DNA of 64,000 nt from JBFXAN01 sp050184225 (lineage in GTDB: Bacteria > Chloroflexota > Dehalococcoidia > CAUJGQ01): contig JBFXAN010000008.1 of NCBI GenBank assembly GCA_050184225.1, positions 1 to 64,000 on the forward strand. The letters are read 5' to 3'. This document shows, one piece after another, positions 37,577-46,926 of this stretch. Both the position numbers and the translations under genes were made by a program. The first letter of the stretch is position 1. Each line of letters begins with the position of its first letter. The notes under the pieces were generated by a model. The model was not told the origin of the DNA and ran no database searches. It worked only from the letters and a program-made list of their open reading frames with translations.

Positions 37577-37795
37577 CATCCTCTTCTGCAGACGATCGGC
37601 GCGGGTGGCGACGTCACGCGCCCGCGCGACCCGCGACGCACCCGTCGCGAGGTACGTGACGCGGCGAGGGATGGGACGCCGGAGCGATGCGGAGATCTGA
37701 GATGGCGCCGGACTCCGCATCGACGGCACGACGGTGCGGCAGGCATCGCTCGTGCAGGACGAGGGTGAGGAGCCTCCTTGAAAGGTGCAACGCAC

Positions 37796-39298
37796 CTATT
37801 GTCCGGTCTCGGCGTGAGCGGTGATGCGGTAGGCGGGGTCGGCGAGCACGGTTTGCTGCAACTTGTCCAGCGCGAGCAACGTCAGCAGATTACGCATGTT
37901 GTAGCCGTAGCGGAGGCATTCCGGGCTGAGCGAGCCGGCCCCGGCCGGGCAGACGCTCGGGTGGATACCATCGGCGCTCAACCCGGCATTGGGCAATCCG
38001 GCCATCGCCGCGCCGTATTCCATCAGCGGCACTTGATGCACGGCGGCCATGGCCCGAATCGCGGCGTTGAACGTCGGTACGCGTTCCCCGTACCGCGTCT
38101 GGTCCTGTCGCGCCGGGATCGTGCTGAGGATCGGCAGGACGTGGCGCTGCTCAAGCTCCTGCAGCAGTGTGTTCAGGTGCTCCTCGAACGCCTCAACCGT
38201 GGTCAGTGTCAGGTCGTTCGTACCGAACATGACGACCGCGATGCCCGGCCGAATGCTCTCTAGCTCCCGGACGAGGGCGCTCACATCGCCGCCGGTGAGC
38301 AGATCGGTGACGTACCAGCGGTCATCCGAACCGAGGCTGCGTCGAGCCGGTGAAGGCACGAGCGGCGTGCTGCCGGCGATCGTCGGGACGGCGAGGCCAT
38401 CTGGCACCAGCGTTCGGCTGAAGAAGCGCAGCGTGCCCGCCAGTCCGGCATAAGGGCTGTTGAGGATCGTATCGACCGTCACCTGGGTAAGGTACGAAGG
38501 CGAGGAGGTGATGCTGTCGCCAAGCTTTGCCATCACATCCAGGCGCTGGCCCGCCGCGAGCGCGGCGGCGGCGCGCTGCCTCATCGCCGCCCGGGATCGA
38601 TCGTCGAAGCCGGACAGCCACCGATTTGGCGCGGTTGACGTGCCCTCGGCGGTTCGGCCCAGGATGACCGATGCATCGAACGAGGTCGGTGAGGTCGATC
38701 GCGGTGACCCCAGCTCAACGGCGCCAAACCGTGGGGGAGCGTCCGCTTCCAAGAGCACGGCATCGTGGGCCGCCGCCGCCGCGCGGATCTCGGCGTTGTA
38801 TTCGAGAATACGGCGCAGCCTCCGCGCCTCGGTCAATCGGTCCGCGGCCTCGGCCGGCGTGGAGAACTCCACCGGAATCGTGCTGACCACCACCGGCCCG
38901 CGCCGCCGCAGCGTGAAGAGGAGCGCATCGACCAATGTGCTATAGCGTTGTGTGGACAGGGGCGCCGGCTGCTCGGCATCGGCTCGTCCGGGCGTGAGGA
39001 CGATCGGGGCATCCCACTCCAGCGGTAGCCGCGGCAGTTGCTGCGTCACGACCGATTCGAGGCCGGCGCCAGCAACGGCCAGCGAGAGCACGTCCGCGCT
39101 TGTCACATCGCCGGGAGCGACCAGCGCGCGCGCGATGACATCGGACGCTGGTGTCGATCGATCGTCGCCGAGAACGGCCCACCGTGGCGACGCCGGGCTA
39201 TGGGCTACATCATCGTCAAACGATGCGCATCCGGCGATCAGCACGAGCAGAAGGGCGCCCAGGAGCATCCGGATGACCGGTGACACGGGCAACGACAT
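37796..39298 (-). CDS. SGNH/GDSL-like esterase lipoprotein
   Basis: A 500-residue protein beginning MSLPVSPVIRMLLGALLLVLIAGC, a lipoprotein signal whose lipobox is LIAGCAS, so it is predicted to be anchored outside the membrane. The C-terminal half (about 265-500) is an SGNH hydrolase domain with GDSITSSPSYL (Ser of block I), VVMFGTNDLTLTTVE (block III) and SADGIHPS (Asp/His pair of block V). The first half (about 30-260) has a matching but less clear alpha/beta pattern with VLGDDRSTP, which may be a degenerate second copy of the fold. I chose ATG 39298 because GGAG lies six bases upstream. Natural substrate is unknown. Confidence 0.82.
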   Translation of the reverse strand: MSLPVSPVIRMLLGALLLVLIAGCASFDDDVAHSPASPRWAVLGDDRSTPASDVIARALVAPGDVTSADVLSLAVAGAGLESVVTQQLPRLPLEWDAPIVLTPGRADAEQPAPLSTQRYSTLVDALLFTLRRRGPVVVSTIPVEFSTPAEAADRLTEARRLRRILEYNAEIRAAAAAHDAVLLEADAPPRFGAVELGSPRSTSPTSFDASVILGRTAEGTSTAPNRWLSGFDDRSRAAMRQRAAAALAAGQRLDVMAKLGDSITSSPSYLTQVTVDTILNSPYAGLAGTLRFFSRTLVPDGLAVPTIAGSTPLVPSPARRSLGSDDRWYVTDLLTGGDVSALVRELESIRPGIAVVMFGTNDLTLTTVEAFEEHLNTLLQELEQRHVLPILSTIPARQDQTRYGERVPTFNAAIRAMAAVHQVPLMEYGAAMAGLPNAGLSADGIHPSVCPAGAGSLSPECLRYGYNMRNLLTLLALDKLQQTVLADPAYRITAHAETGQ

Positions 39299-39638
39299 CC
39301 GCAACTCCATGGCGCCGGACGGTGATGCAGGCACCCATCCGCGTTATGGTAAGAGTACAGTACAGAACCTGACCGTAGAGAGGTAGTCGATCACGTCGAC
39401 GAGTGACGCCGGCTCCGATGAATCCGCCGGCGGTGCCGTCATCGTACGGTTGAGAAATGCGGTTCGGCTGAGCACGCGGGAATGGCCGGGCTGTTATAAT
39501 CGGTCATACGTTCGCGGATGATTCGGGTGTACGCGGGCGCGGTCGGTCGCGGTTCCAGGTCCCAACGACCGGCCAGGACGAGTACACAAAGAAAAACACG
39601 GAACGAAGAACCTGGGACGTCACAACAGGAGCGCGTGC
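39299..39638. other. Divergent intergenic region upstream of the MoxR operon
   Basis: About 340 bases between the esterase gene and moxR. A perfect -10 hexamer TATAAT lies at 39495-39500 but has no good -35 at 17 bases. The sequence ggttccaggtcccaacg (39551) recurs in inverted form near gaacctgggacg (39608), possibly a hairpin in the leader. No gene is supported. Confidence 0.45.
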
Positions 39639-40604
39639 GTGGAAGATCCGCGGTCGGTAGCATTACGCATCATTGAGAACGTCGAACAGGTGATTGTCGG
39701 CAAGCAAGACGAATTACGATTGACGATCACGGCACTGCTCTGCGGCGGTCACGTGCTGATCGAGGATGTGCCCGGCGTCGGCAAGACGATGCTCGCCAGG
39801 GCGATCGCCCGCTCCAGCGGCTGCTCGTTCCGCCGCATCCAGTTCACCCCGGACCTCTTGCCGTCCGATGTCACCGGCGTGTCGATCTACAACCAGAAGA
39901 CCGGCGACTTCGAGTTCCGGGAAGGGCCGATCATCGCGCAGGTCGTGCTCGCGGACGAGATCAACCGCGCCACGCCGAAGACGCAGTCGGCACTGCTCGA
40001 GGCGATGGAGGAGCGGCAGATCACGGTCGATGGTGTCACCCACATCATGCCGCGGCCGTTCATCGTGATGGCGACGCAGAACCCGATCGAGTATGAGGGC
40101 ACGTTCCCGTTGCCGGAAGCGCAGCTCGATCGCTTCATGCTCCGCGTCCATCTCGGCTATCCGAGCGCCACCGACGAAGTGATCATCATGGACCGCCAGC
40201 AGCACCGTCATCCGGTCGACGAAATCCAGCAGATGACGGACGCGCAGGAAATCCTTCGCGTGCAGGAAGCGGTGAAGGCGATCTACGTCGACCCGCTGAT
40301 CAAGCAGTACATCGTGCAGTTGGTCGATGCGACACGAAAGCACGAGTCAGCCTACCTCGGCGCTTCGCCGCGCGGGTCGCTCGCCCTCTATCGCACGTCG
40401 CAGGCGTTCGCGTTGCTCGAAGGGCGGGACTTTGTCATTCCAGACGATATCAAGGCACTCGCTTATGCCACCCTGGGCCATCGCATCATCGTCTCGCCCG
40501 CCGCACGGGTGAAGGGCGTGACCGCCGCCGATATCATGACCGACTGCTCCACGCGCGTCCCGGTTCCCGGCGCGCGGGCACGCGGCGCGTTCAGCGCGTC
40601 CTAG
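39639..40604 (+). CDS. MoxR-family AAA+ ATPase
   Basis: A 321-residue MoxR-class AAA+ protein. The Walker A motif is [16 protein letters not shown] (about residue 43-58), the Walker B is [24 protein letters not shown], sensor 1 is [26 protein letters not shown], and the lid helix has [20 protein letters not shown]. MoxR ATPases are thought to act as chaperones that mature or insert a partner complex. The following DUF58 and transglutaminase-like genes are the classical partners and form an operon with it. The start is GTG 39639. Confidence 0.93.
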   Translation: MEDPRSVALRIIENVEQVIVGKQDELRLTITALLCGGHVLIEDVPGVGKTMLARAIARSSGCSFRRIQFTPDLLPSDVTGVSIYNQKTGDFEFREGPIIAQVVLADEINRATPKTQSALLEAMEERQITVDGVTHIMPRPFIVMATQNPIEYEGTFPLPEAQLDRFMLRVHLGYPSATDEVIIMDRQQHRHPVDEIQQMTDAQEILRVQEAVKAIYVDPLIKQYIVQLVDATRKHESAYLGASPRGSLALYRTSQAFALLEGRDFVIPDDIKALAYATLGHRIIVSPAARVKGVTAADIMTDCSTRVPVPGARARGAFSAS

Positions 40605-40703
40605 CTCAAAACGGACGGCCGATGTCGTCCACGAGGGTATGACGTTGACGACTGGAGCGAAGGCCGAACGCGGCGCCTGCCGAACCGAAAATCGAGGCCG
40701 CCC

Positions 40704-41966
40704 ATGAGGCTGATCCGCCTGATCAACCGCAACCGCCAACTCACGCTGCTGATCGTCATCCTCGTCCTCTCATGGGCCTTGGCGTTTGCCACCGGATTCT
40801 GGCTGCTCTTTCGCGTCGTCTATGTCCTCGCGATTGCCGTGCCGCTCGCCTGGCTCTGGGCGCGGTTTAACGTCAGCGGGCTGGAGGTGACGGTCCAGCG
40901 TCTGATCGACCGGGCACAGGTCGGTCAGAAAGCGGAAGAGCGGATCATCGTCCGCAATCCGTCGTGGTTTCCGCGAATCTGGCTCGAGGTCGACGATCCT
41001 TCGGACTTGCCGGGCGCGACACCGCGCCGGGTGATCACACTTGGGTCGCGCCGCCGCACGTCCTGGAAGACAGAGACACCACTCACGCGGCGCGGTGTCT
41101 ACCAGGTAGGTCCGGTGACGGTCACCAGTTCCGATCCGTTCGGCGTTTTCAAGGTATCGAAAACCTACGGCGGGCGCGGCTCGATCATCGTCTATCCTCC
41201 GTTCATCGATCTGCCCAACTTCACCGTGCCGCCGGCCAGTCTTCCCGGTGAAGGGCGCTTCCGCAAGCGCACGCACTACGTCACACCGAACGCGTCCGGG
41301 GTGCGCGAGTACGCCGCCGGTGACAGCTTCAATCGCATCCATTGGGGCAGCACCGCGCGGACGGGCAAGCTGATGGTCAAGATGTTCGAGCTGGACCCGG
41401 CCAGCGACATCTGGGTGATCCTCGACCTGTACGGCCGTGTCCAGGCTGGTTCAGGCGACGAGAGCACCGTCGAGTACGGCGTCAAGATCGGGGCCAGTGT
41501 GGCGCGCCACTTTCTCAATGCCAACCGGAACGTCGGCTATATGGCCTTCGGCAACCGGCTCGACGTGATCGAAGTCGAACGTGGCGGCCAGCAGATGACG
41601 CGCATCCTTGAGTCGCTGGCGATGGCAACCGGCACCGGTGATGTGCCAATTGCCAACCTGCTCGCGGTCGAGGGCAAACGCTTCGGCCGGCACACGACCG
41701 TCGTGCTGGTCACACCCTCCACCGACGAAGAATGGATCACAAGCCTGCTCATGCTGACGCAGCGCGGCGTGAAGGTGGCGGTGGTCCTGATCGAGGCGAG
41801 CACCTTCGGCGCGAGCACCAACTCGCTGATGGTGGTCGGCCAACTTACTGCCGCCGACATCTGGACGTATCTTGTCAAGCAAGGGGACAATTTATCCACA
41901 ACGCTGACGCCCACCGGGGATGGGCTGTCGATCGAGGCGGCGCAGGGTCGAGGAGGAGGAGAATGA
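40704..41966 (+). CDS. DUF58-domain membrane-anchored protein
   Basis: A 420-residue protein with two closely spaced N-terminal membrane helices (about residues 11-33 and 35-52), then a large cytoplasmic or periplasmic domain. DUF58 landmarks are GVREYAAGDSFNRIHWGSTARTG and the von Willebrand-like strand DIWVILDLYGRVQAGSG. The MIDAS-like metal residues are not obviously complete. The upstream MoxR and downstream transglutaminase-like genes are the standard MoxR-DUF58-TgpA set, thought to act on exported or cell-surface proteins. Start ATG 40704. Confidence 0.9.
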   Translation: MRLIRLINRNRQLTLLIVILVLSWALAFATGFWLLFRVVYVLAIAVPLAWLWARFNVSGLEVTVQRLIDRAQVGQKAEERIIVRNPSWFPRIWLEVDDPSDLPGATPRRVITLGSRRRTSWKTETPLTRRGVYQVGPVTVTSSDPFGVFKVSKTYGGRGSIIVYPPFIDLPNFTVPPASLPGEGRFRKRTHYVTPNASGVREYAAGDSFNRIHWGSTARTGKLMVKMFELDPASDIWVILDLYGRVQAGSGDESTVEYGVKIGASVARHFLNANRNVGYMAFGNRLDVIEVERGGQQMTRILESLAMATGTGDVPIANLLAVEGKRFGRHTTVVLVTPSTDEEWITSLLMLTQRGVKVAVVLIEASTFGASTNSLMVVGQLTAADIWTYLVKQGDNLSTTLTPTGDGLSIEAAQGRGGGE

Positions 41967-41978
41967 GCGGAGCACGTG

Positions 41979-44279
41979 ATGACCAACGTCACTGAGTATT
42001 TCCGGTCCCCGCCCGTCACAGCCGAGCGGCGGGACTCTGGACCGGTGCCGCCGGCCTTGCGTTGGCTGCTCGACTGGGAGTCGTGGCTGACCCTGGCGCT
42101 GGTCATGGTTGTCTTCCTCAGCGTCGCCCGCTCGATTGACCAGGCCGCCTGGGTGCCGGAGATGCCCTCGATCATGGGCATCAGCTTCCTCGCGCTGCTC
42201 ACCGGCTTTGTGCTCGCGAAGGTGCGCGCGCCGGATGCCGTGCTGCATCTGATTGCGCTGATCCTTGGTTTCTTTGTCGTCTATGCGCTCTCGCTCCGAT
42301 TCATCGATGCAGCCGGGCCGCGAACGGGAACCGAGGAGTTGTGGGACCGCTGGGGTGCGTGGGTCGAAGTCGTTCGCACCGGCGGAATTTCGTCCGATAC
42401 GATGCCGTTTGTCGCGATGGTGATGGCGATCGCCTGGATCGCCGGATACCTCTGCGCCTGGGCGATCTTCCGCTGGCACAACGTCTGGCTTGCTCTCGTA
42501 CCGGCCGGCTTCGGCCTGCTGACCAACATCTCGTATCAACCCGGTCAACAGAGCATGCCGCTCGTGATCTTCCTGCTCGGCGCGATGCTGCTGGTGATGC
42601 GCGTCCACCTGATGTCAAAGGTGCGCGAGTGGCAGTCAACGGGCACGCCGTATCCGGAATTTCTGTCGTTGACGCTGCTCAACGTCACCTTCTGGGTTGC
42701 CGTCGGGGCGCTGATCCTTGCCTGGAGCGTGCCCAGCGCTCAGGAGGTTCCCGCACTGAAGAGCGCGTGGAACCGCGTCGCCGGACCTTTCTCGACCGAG
42801 TCAGATCTCTTCACCCGCCTCTTCTCAAACATCGACTCCAAGAAAGAGGTGCCCCTGCATAGCTTCGGCGACTCGCTGGTGCTCCAGGGGCGGGTTTCCC
42901 TCTCCAGCAAGATCGTGGCGCAGGCGGACTTTGGTGAAGGCAGCAACATGGGCCGGCCGATCCGCGCCGCCGTCTACGACGAGTACATCTCCGGCGGCTG
43001 GCGCGCCGGTTCTCGCGACGAGGTCAACCTTGGACCGCTGGAAGTCGTGCCGACGAACGCCGGCGACAAGGCCCAGTACCGCGACCGGCAGGACATCACG
43101 GTCAACATCGTCACCGAGTCCGGCACGCCCAGGCGGACGATGCTCGGCGTCGGCTCGCCGAGCACGGTCAGCCTGAACGCCAGGGCAGAGACTGCCAATA
43201 CCGACACGATCGCCGACATTACCGCCCTGCGCTCTCGCTCGAACCTGGAGACGGGCGACATCTATGTGGCAACCAGCTCCGTCTCCGTCGCGTCGGAGGA
43301 CAAGCTCCGAGCAGCGGGGACCGAATATCCGCAATACGTCCGCGACCGCTACCTTCAGCTTCCCTCGTCGCTGCCCCAGCGCGTGCGTGACCTGGCGATG
43401 AACCTGACCGAGAACCAGCCCACACCATTCGAGAAGGCCCAGGCGATCGAAGAATACCTGCGCACGTTTCCCGCGACCTTCGAGGTACGGCCGGTTCCAC
43501 CGAATCAGGACGCGGTGGACTTCTTCCTGTTCGAAGAGCGGAAGGGATATTCCGATTATCAGGCGTCGGCGATGGTGGTGTTGCTTCGAGCCGTGGGCGT
43601 TCCGGCACGTCTGGCCGTCGGTTATCGCGTCGACGAGTTCGACCTCTCGGTCAACCGCTATCTCCTGCGCGAGTCGCATGCCTATGCCTGGCCGGAAGTC
43701 TATTTCCCAACGTATGGCTGGCAGGAGTTCGCGCCGTATGGCGAGGCGCCGGTGATCATCCTGCCCGCCACGAGTCCGGACTCCGGCGACGCGGCCATCA
43801 ACGAGGAAGACCTGCTCCGCGGCTTCGGCGAACCGGATTTCGGCGAGATTCCGGAGGAATTCGGCACGTCGGGAACCTTCACCGCCCCGAAAGAGAACCC
43901 ACTCAAAGCGTATCTGCCGCTCCTCTACGTGCTGCTTGGCATCGTGGCGGTTGCCGGCGTCGCCGGGCTGGGCGTGCGCTTCGCCTGGGAGCGAGGCCTC
44001 ACCGGGCTGGACTATCCTTCGCGGCTCTGGGAAAAGACCGTGCGCCTGGCGACCTGGCTCAAGATCGGGCCGAAACCGTCACAGACACCGGCGGAATACG
44101 GCCGCACCATCCAGCGCACGCTACCCGGCACCGACGGCATCACCCAGGTGGTCGACAGCTACCAGCGCAGCCGCTACGGCGGCCGTGCCGACCTCACGAC
44201 CCAGGAAGAGGAGCGCCTCGATTCTGCCTGGACCGGCCTGCGCAACCGGCTCTTGAAGAAGGTATTTCGGCTGAAGTGA
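41979..44279 (+). CDS. Transglutaminase-like membrane protein (TgpA type), triad degenerate
   Basis: A 766-residue protein. The N-terminal third has five or six membrane helices (between about residues 30 and 250), then a large outer domain with the transglutaminase-like core around 500-590, one more helix (about 645-670) and a cytoplasmic DUF4129-like tail with TPAEYGRTIQRTLPG. The positions of the usual Cys-His-Asp triad read Ser525 (KGYSDYQASAMVVLLRAVG), Tyr569 (SHAYAWPEVYFP; the neighbouring His567 is two residues off) and Ala585 (GWQEFAPYG). The fold is kept but transglutaminase or protease activity is doubtful. It is the third gene of the MoxR operon. A GTG one codon earlier is an alternative start. 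Confidence 0.9.
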   Translation: MTNVTEYFRSPPVTAERRDSGPVPPALRWLLDWESWLTLALVMVVFLSVARSIDQAAWVPEMPSIMGISFLALLTGFVLAKVRAPDAVLHLIALILGFFVVYALSLRFIDAAGPRTGTEELWDRWGAWVEVVRTGGISSDTMPFVAMVMAIAWIAGYLCAWAIFRWHNVWLALVPAGFGLLTNISYQPGQQSMPLVIFLLGAMLLVMRVHLMSKVREWQSTGTPYPEFLSLTLLNVTFWVAVGALILAWSVPSAQEVPALKSAWNRVAGPFSTESDLFTRLFSNIDSKKEVPLHSFGDSLVLQGRVSLSSKIVAQADFGEGSNMGRPIRAAVYDEYISGGWRAGSRDEVNLGPLEVVPTNAGDKAQYRDRQDITVNIVTESGTPRRTMLGVGSPSTVSLNARAETANTDTIADITALRSRSNLETGDIYVATSSVSVASEDKLRAAGTEYPQYVRDRYLQLPSSLPQRVRDLAMNLTENQPTPFEKAQAIEEYLRTFPATFEVRPVPPNQDAVDFFLFEERKGYSDYQASAMVVLLRAVGVPARLAVGYRVDEFDLSVNRYLLRESHAYAWPEVYFPTYGWQEFAPYGEAPVIILPATSPDSGDAAINEEDLLRGFGEPDFGEIPEEFGTSGTFTAPKENPLKAYLPLLYVLLGIVAVAGVAGLGVRFAWERGLTGLDYPSRLWEKTVRLATWLKIGPKPSQTPAEYGRTIQRTLPGTDGITQVVDSYQRSRYGGRADLTTQEEERLDSAWTGLRNRLLKKVFRLK

Positions 44280-44304
44280 GGCGCGGCCGGGGAGGGGACC
44301 GCAC

Positions 44305-45228
44305 GTGGCCTTGAATCCATTCGACGACGACCGGTTCTACCCTCCGCGCAATTTCGCGAATCTGGAGCCGGAGTTCAGCGCGTACGCTTCCGCGCGCGTC
44401 GCCGTGCTCCCCGTTCCCTATGACTCGACGACGACGGCGCGGGCTGGAGCGCGCGAAGGCCCGATGGCAATCATCGATGCCTCCGCCGACATGGAGTTGT
44501 TCGACCTCGTGCTGGAGCGCGAGACGTTTCGCGCCGGCATCACCACGCTGCCGGAGGTCGCGCCCAATTCCGATAGCCCGGCGGCGATGATCCACCGGAT
44601 TCAATCCGTGGTCGATGATCTGCTCGACGACCGCAAGTTCGTGGTCACGCTGGGGGGAGAGCATACGGTTGCGGTGGCGCCGGTGCGCGCGCATGCGGCC
44701 CGCTATGATAATCTCTCGGTCCTCGCCTTTGACGCCCACGCGGACATGCGGCCGGCATATCTCGATTCCGAGTACAACCACGCCTGCACGCTGCGCCGCT
44801 CCTTGGAGGCCGTCGGCGGTGTCCGGCAGGATGGCGGCCGTCCACGGCTGGTTCATGTCGGCCTGCGCAGCGCCGAGCGGGCAGAGTATGATTACCTGCG
44901 CGACCACAACATCCCGGTCTTTCCGGCCCATCGATTCCGGGAACTGGCGAATGGACCCGAGCAGGTTGCGGAACTCCTCACCGACAACGTCTATGTCACG
45001 ATCGATATCGACTGCCTCGACTCGGCGATCATGCCCGCCGTCGGCACGCCCGAGCCGGGTGGTCTCACCTGGTGGGATGTGACGGCGGTCCTTACCGCCG
45101 TCACCCGTCGCCGCCGGATCGTCGGATTCGACATTACCGAGCTTGCCCCCGACTACGGCGTGCGGGCGAACGCGCAGTTGTGCGCCAAGCTTGCCTATCG
45201 CGCGCTCGGTCTTGCCCTGCGCGAGTAG
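44305..45228 (+). CDS. speB: Agmatinase (arginase/agmatinase ureohydrolase family)
   Basis: A 307-residue binuclear manganese ureohydrolase. The metal and active-site motifs are VVTLGGEHTVAVAP (His), LAFDAHADMRP (Asp/His/Asp), the NHACTLRRS loop that distinguishes agmatinases and guanidino-hydrolases from arginases, and VTIDIDCLDSAIMPAVGTPEPGGLTW (Asp/Asp and substrate loop). GFDITELAPDY closes the site. It converts agmatine to putrescine and urea, or hydrolyses a related guanidino compound. The start is GTG 44305. It follows the transglutaminase-like gene by 25 bases, so it could be co-transcribed with the MoxR operon, although it is unrelated in function. Confidence 0.88.
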   Translation: MALNPFDDDRFYPPRNFANLEPEFSAYASARVAVLPVPYDSTTTARAGAREGPMAIIDASADMELFDLVLERETFRAGITTLPEVAPNSDSPAAMIHRIQSVVDDLLDDRKFVVTLGGEHTVAVAPVRAHAARYDNLSVLAFDAHADMRPAYLDSEYNHACTLRRSLEAVGGVRQDGGRPRLVHVGLRSAERAEYDYLRDHNIPVFPAHRFRELANGPEQVAELLTDNVYVTIDIDCLDSAIMPAVGTPEPGGLTWWDVTAVLTAVTRRRRIVGFDITELAPDYGVRANAQLCAKLAYRALGLALRE

Positions 45229-45301
45229 GGCCGAATGAGCATGGTACGGTGAAGAAGCGATCCGTGCTCAAGGTAGCTTCCAACATGGGGGAGGTGCTGT
45301 C

Positions 45302-45526
45302 ATGACGCGAGCCAAGGACCATCGCGACGTGCCGTCAGAGGGGATTGAGATTCGGCCTGGCATCTATCATCATCCGAGGTCTCCTGATGCGAGTCTGGAA
45401 ACCCTGAATCGCCTTGCAGGCATCATCACGCTCACCGAGCCATTGCCACGCGATCTGCTCTATGCCTGGATGAACGACGAGGAAGAGGAAGACGGCGAGG
45501 ATTGGATTGATCGTGCCGGCGAATGA
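45302..45526 (+). CDS. Small acidic protein, probable antitoxin of the PIN-domain pair
   Basis: A 74-residue protein starting at ATG 45302, with GGGGGAGG a short distance upstream. The body is a strand-turn (IEIRPGIYHHPRSP) and a helix (ASLETLNRLAGIIT), followed by a strongly acidic tail (NDEEEEDGEDWIDRAGE). It is not a recognised antitoxin family. Its 3' end overlaps the following PIN-domain gene by 14 bases, and its size and charged tail suit a toxin-binding role. The assignment is from context. Confidence 0.6.
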   Translation: MTRAKDHRDVPSEGIEIRPGIYHHPRSPDASLETLNRLAGIITLTEPLPRDLLYAWMNDEEEEDGEDWIDRAGE

Positions 45527-46064
45527 GCGTTCGTTCTCCGACTCCTTGCCAGATTTGCTCTACCTCGATACCGACATAGCCATTGCATATCTTATCGACA
45601 CCGAACCTCATCATGATCGGTGCCGGCATTTCATACGACGCATCGCCCAAGACAGCCGGATTACACTACTCACTTCTTCACTGACGTGGCTCGAATATAC
45701 GAACGTCGTGATGAAGGCGGGCTTCCGTGGGCGACTTCCCGCAGGCTTGCAGCAACGATTTCAGCTTTCCCGATGGCAGGAGAGAACAGTACGGCGACAG
45801 TACCTCCAATCTCAGCTTGCAGCTTTCGAGGGACTTTTCGACCAGTTCTCTTGGTACGAAATCTCCCTCACGACCGCTGTCCGAGTTGATGGTCTACGTC
45901 TCGTAAGTACCTTCAACCTTCGCCCCTACGATGCCGTTCACGTTGCAAGTGCACGCACGCTCGAGTGCATGGACTTTGCATCATTCGACGAGGCGTTTCG
46001 ACGGGTGGATGGTCTGATCCTTTGGAACGACCTGATCCACGCCGGCAAGCCGATCCGCGGTTAG
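45513..46064 (+). CDS. PIN-domain protein, probable VapC-like toxin
   Basis: A 183-residue PIN-fold protein. The acidic residues expected of the Mg-dependent RNase site are present: Asp in LLYLDTDIAIAYLID, Glu in SSLTWLEYTNVVM, and Asp in RPYDAVHVASA, with a later Asp in DFASFDEAFRR. The spacing is that of VapC-type RNases. An insert of helices (about residue 75-125) makes it longer than typical VapC. Start GTG 45513 was preferred over TTG 45507. Overlap with the preceding small acidic gene suggests a toxin-antitoxin pair; tRNA or other RNA cleavage is the likely activity if functional. Confidence 0.78.
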   Translation: MPANERSFSDSLPDLLYLDTDIAIAYLIDTEPHHDRCRHFIRRIAQDSRITLLTSSLTWLEYTNVVMKAGFRGRLPAGLQQRFQLSRWQERTVRRQYLQSQLAAFEGLFDQFSWYEISLTTAVRVDGLRLVSTFNLRPYDAVHVASARTLECMDFASFDEAFRRVDGLILWNDLIHAGKPIRG

Positions 46065-46107
46065 CGCTCACCTGCACCTGCCCGCCGCCCTGCTATACTC
46101 GACTATC

Positions 46108-46806
46108 ATGCGTACAATCAACGGACGCTCTGTCACCGAGGTCGACGTCGGCTGAGTCTAGACTCTCCGATCGCGCTGCCAGCATGCCGTCATCGACCTT
46201 GGCGCCGGTGACGGTCGCTTCGTGTTGAAGACCGCGGCAACCTGTCCCGGCTGGCTCATTGTTGGCATCGACGCGAACGCCGGATCGATGGCAGAGGCAT
46301 CGCGTCGAGCCAGGCGTCCGCCAAAGCGCGGTGGGCTGCCGAACGCGCTCTTCGTAGTCGCCGCCGCCGAGTCCCTCCCTCCAGAGCTCGCCGGATTCGC
46401 GGACGCCGTTACCGTTTATTTTCCCTGGGGTTCGCTCCTCCGCGGTCTGCTGCTCGCCGACCCGGCGATCCTCGTCAATATTGCCCGCATCATGCGCCCC
46501 GGCGCCACGCTGACGGTGCTGCTTTCTGTCACCGAACACGACCGCATCGATGGCATCGTCGGTATCGACGAGCAGCGCGTCGCGGCGCTGGCTCCGGTCT
46601 ATGCCGCGCACGGCCTCCGCCTGGAGGAATGTCAGCCGGCTACCGCAGATGACATCGCCCGCTCGCACTCGAGTTGGGCCAAGCGGCTTGGCGCCGGTCA
46701 ATCGCGTCTGGTCTGGCGGCTTCAGTTCCGCCGATCTGAGCCGGAGGTCGAGTTGGCGGGGCATCGGGATTCAGCGGTTTTTCAGGGGAGGGAGCGCCAG
46801 ATCTAG
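46108..46806 (+). pseudogene. 16S rRNA (adenine-1408-N1)-methyltransferase-family gene with 5' lesions
   Basis: From GTG 46222 onward the frame reads as a class I methyltransferase, and the PKRGGLPNALFVVAAAESLP segment, VTVYFPWGSLLRGLL and the tail are close to the KamB/NpmA group of A1408 methyltransferases. Upstream in the same frame, ATG 46108 gives MRTINGRSVTEVDVG, the usual start of that family, but TGA (46153) and TAG (46159) interrupt it before VIDLGAGDGRFV (the SAM-binding motif). Reading one frame over gives ESRLSDRA, so two compensating single-base indels probably broke the start. GTG 46222 would exclude the SAM motif. Inactive, or affected by sequencing errors. Confidence 0.7.
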
Positions 46807-46883
46807 CTGATTCCCAGGCGACGTAGCTCACGATAACCTACGGGTTCGGTCCCGCCTCACTTAAAGCGTACCGCTCGGTGTCG

Positions 46884-46889
46884 TATAAT
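46884..46889 (+). promoter_or_regulatory. -10 element of the redox/kinase operon promoter
   Basis: A perfect TATAAT lies 38 bases before GTG 46927. The -35 region at 17 bases spacing is weak (ttaaag). It is the best promoter candidate for the three-gene operon that follows. Confidence 0.5.
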
Positions 46890-46926
46890 CCGCCCGACCT
46901 TGCGCGGCCGGTGCGAGGAGTGTGCC

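Noticed and set aside
46222..46806. Internal GTG start giving an intact short methyltransferase
   Set aside because: It would omit the VIDLGAGDGRF SAM-binding motif, so a functional enzyme is unlikely; the damaged long gene is the better reading.
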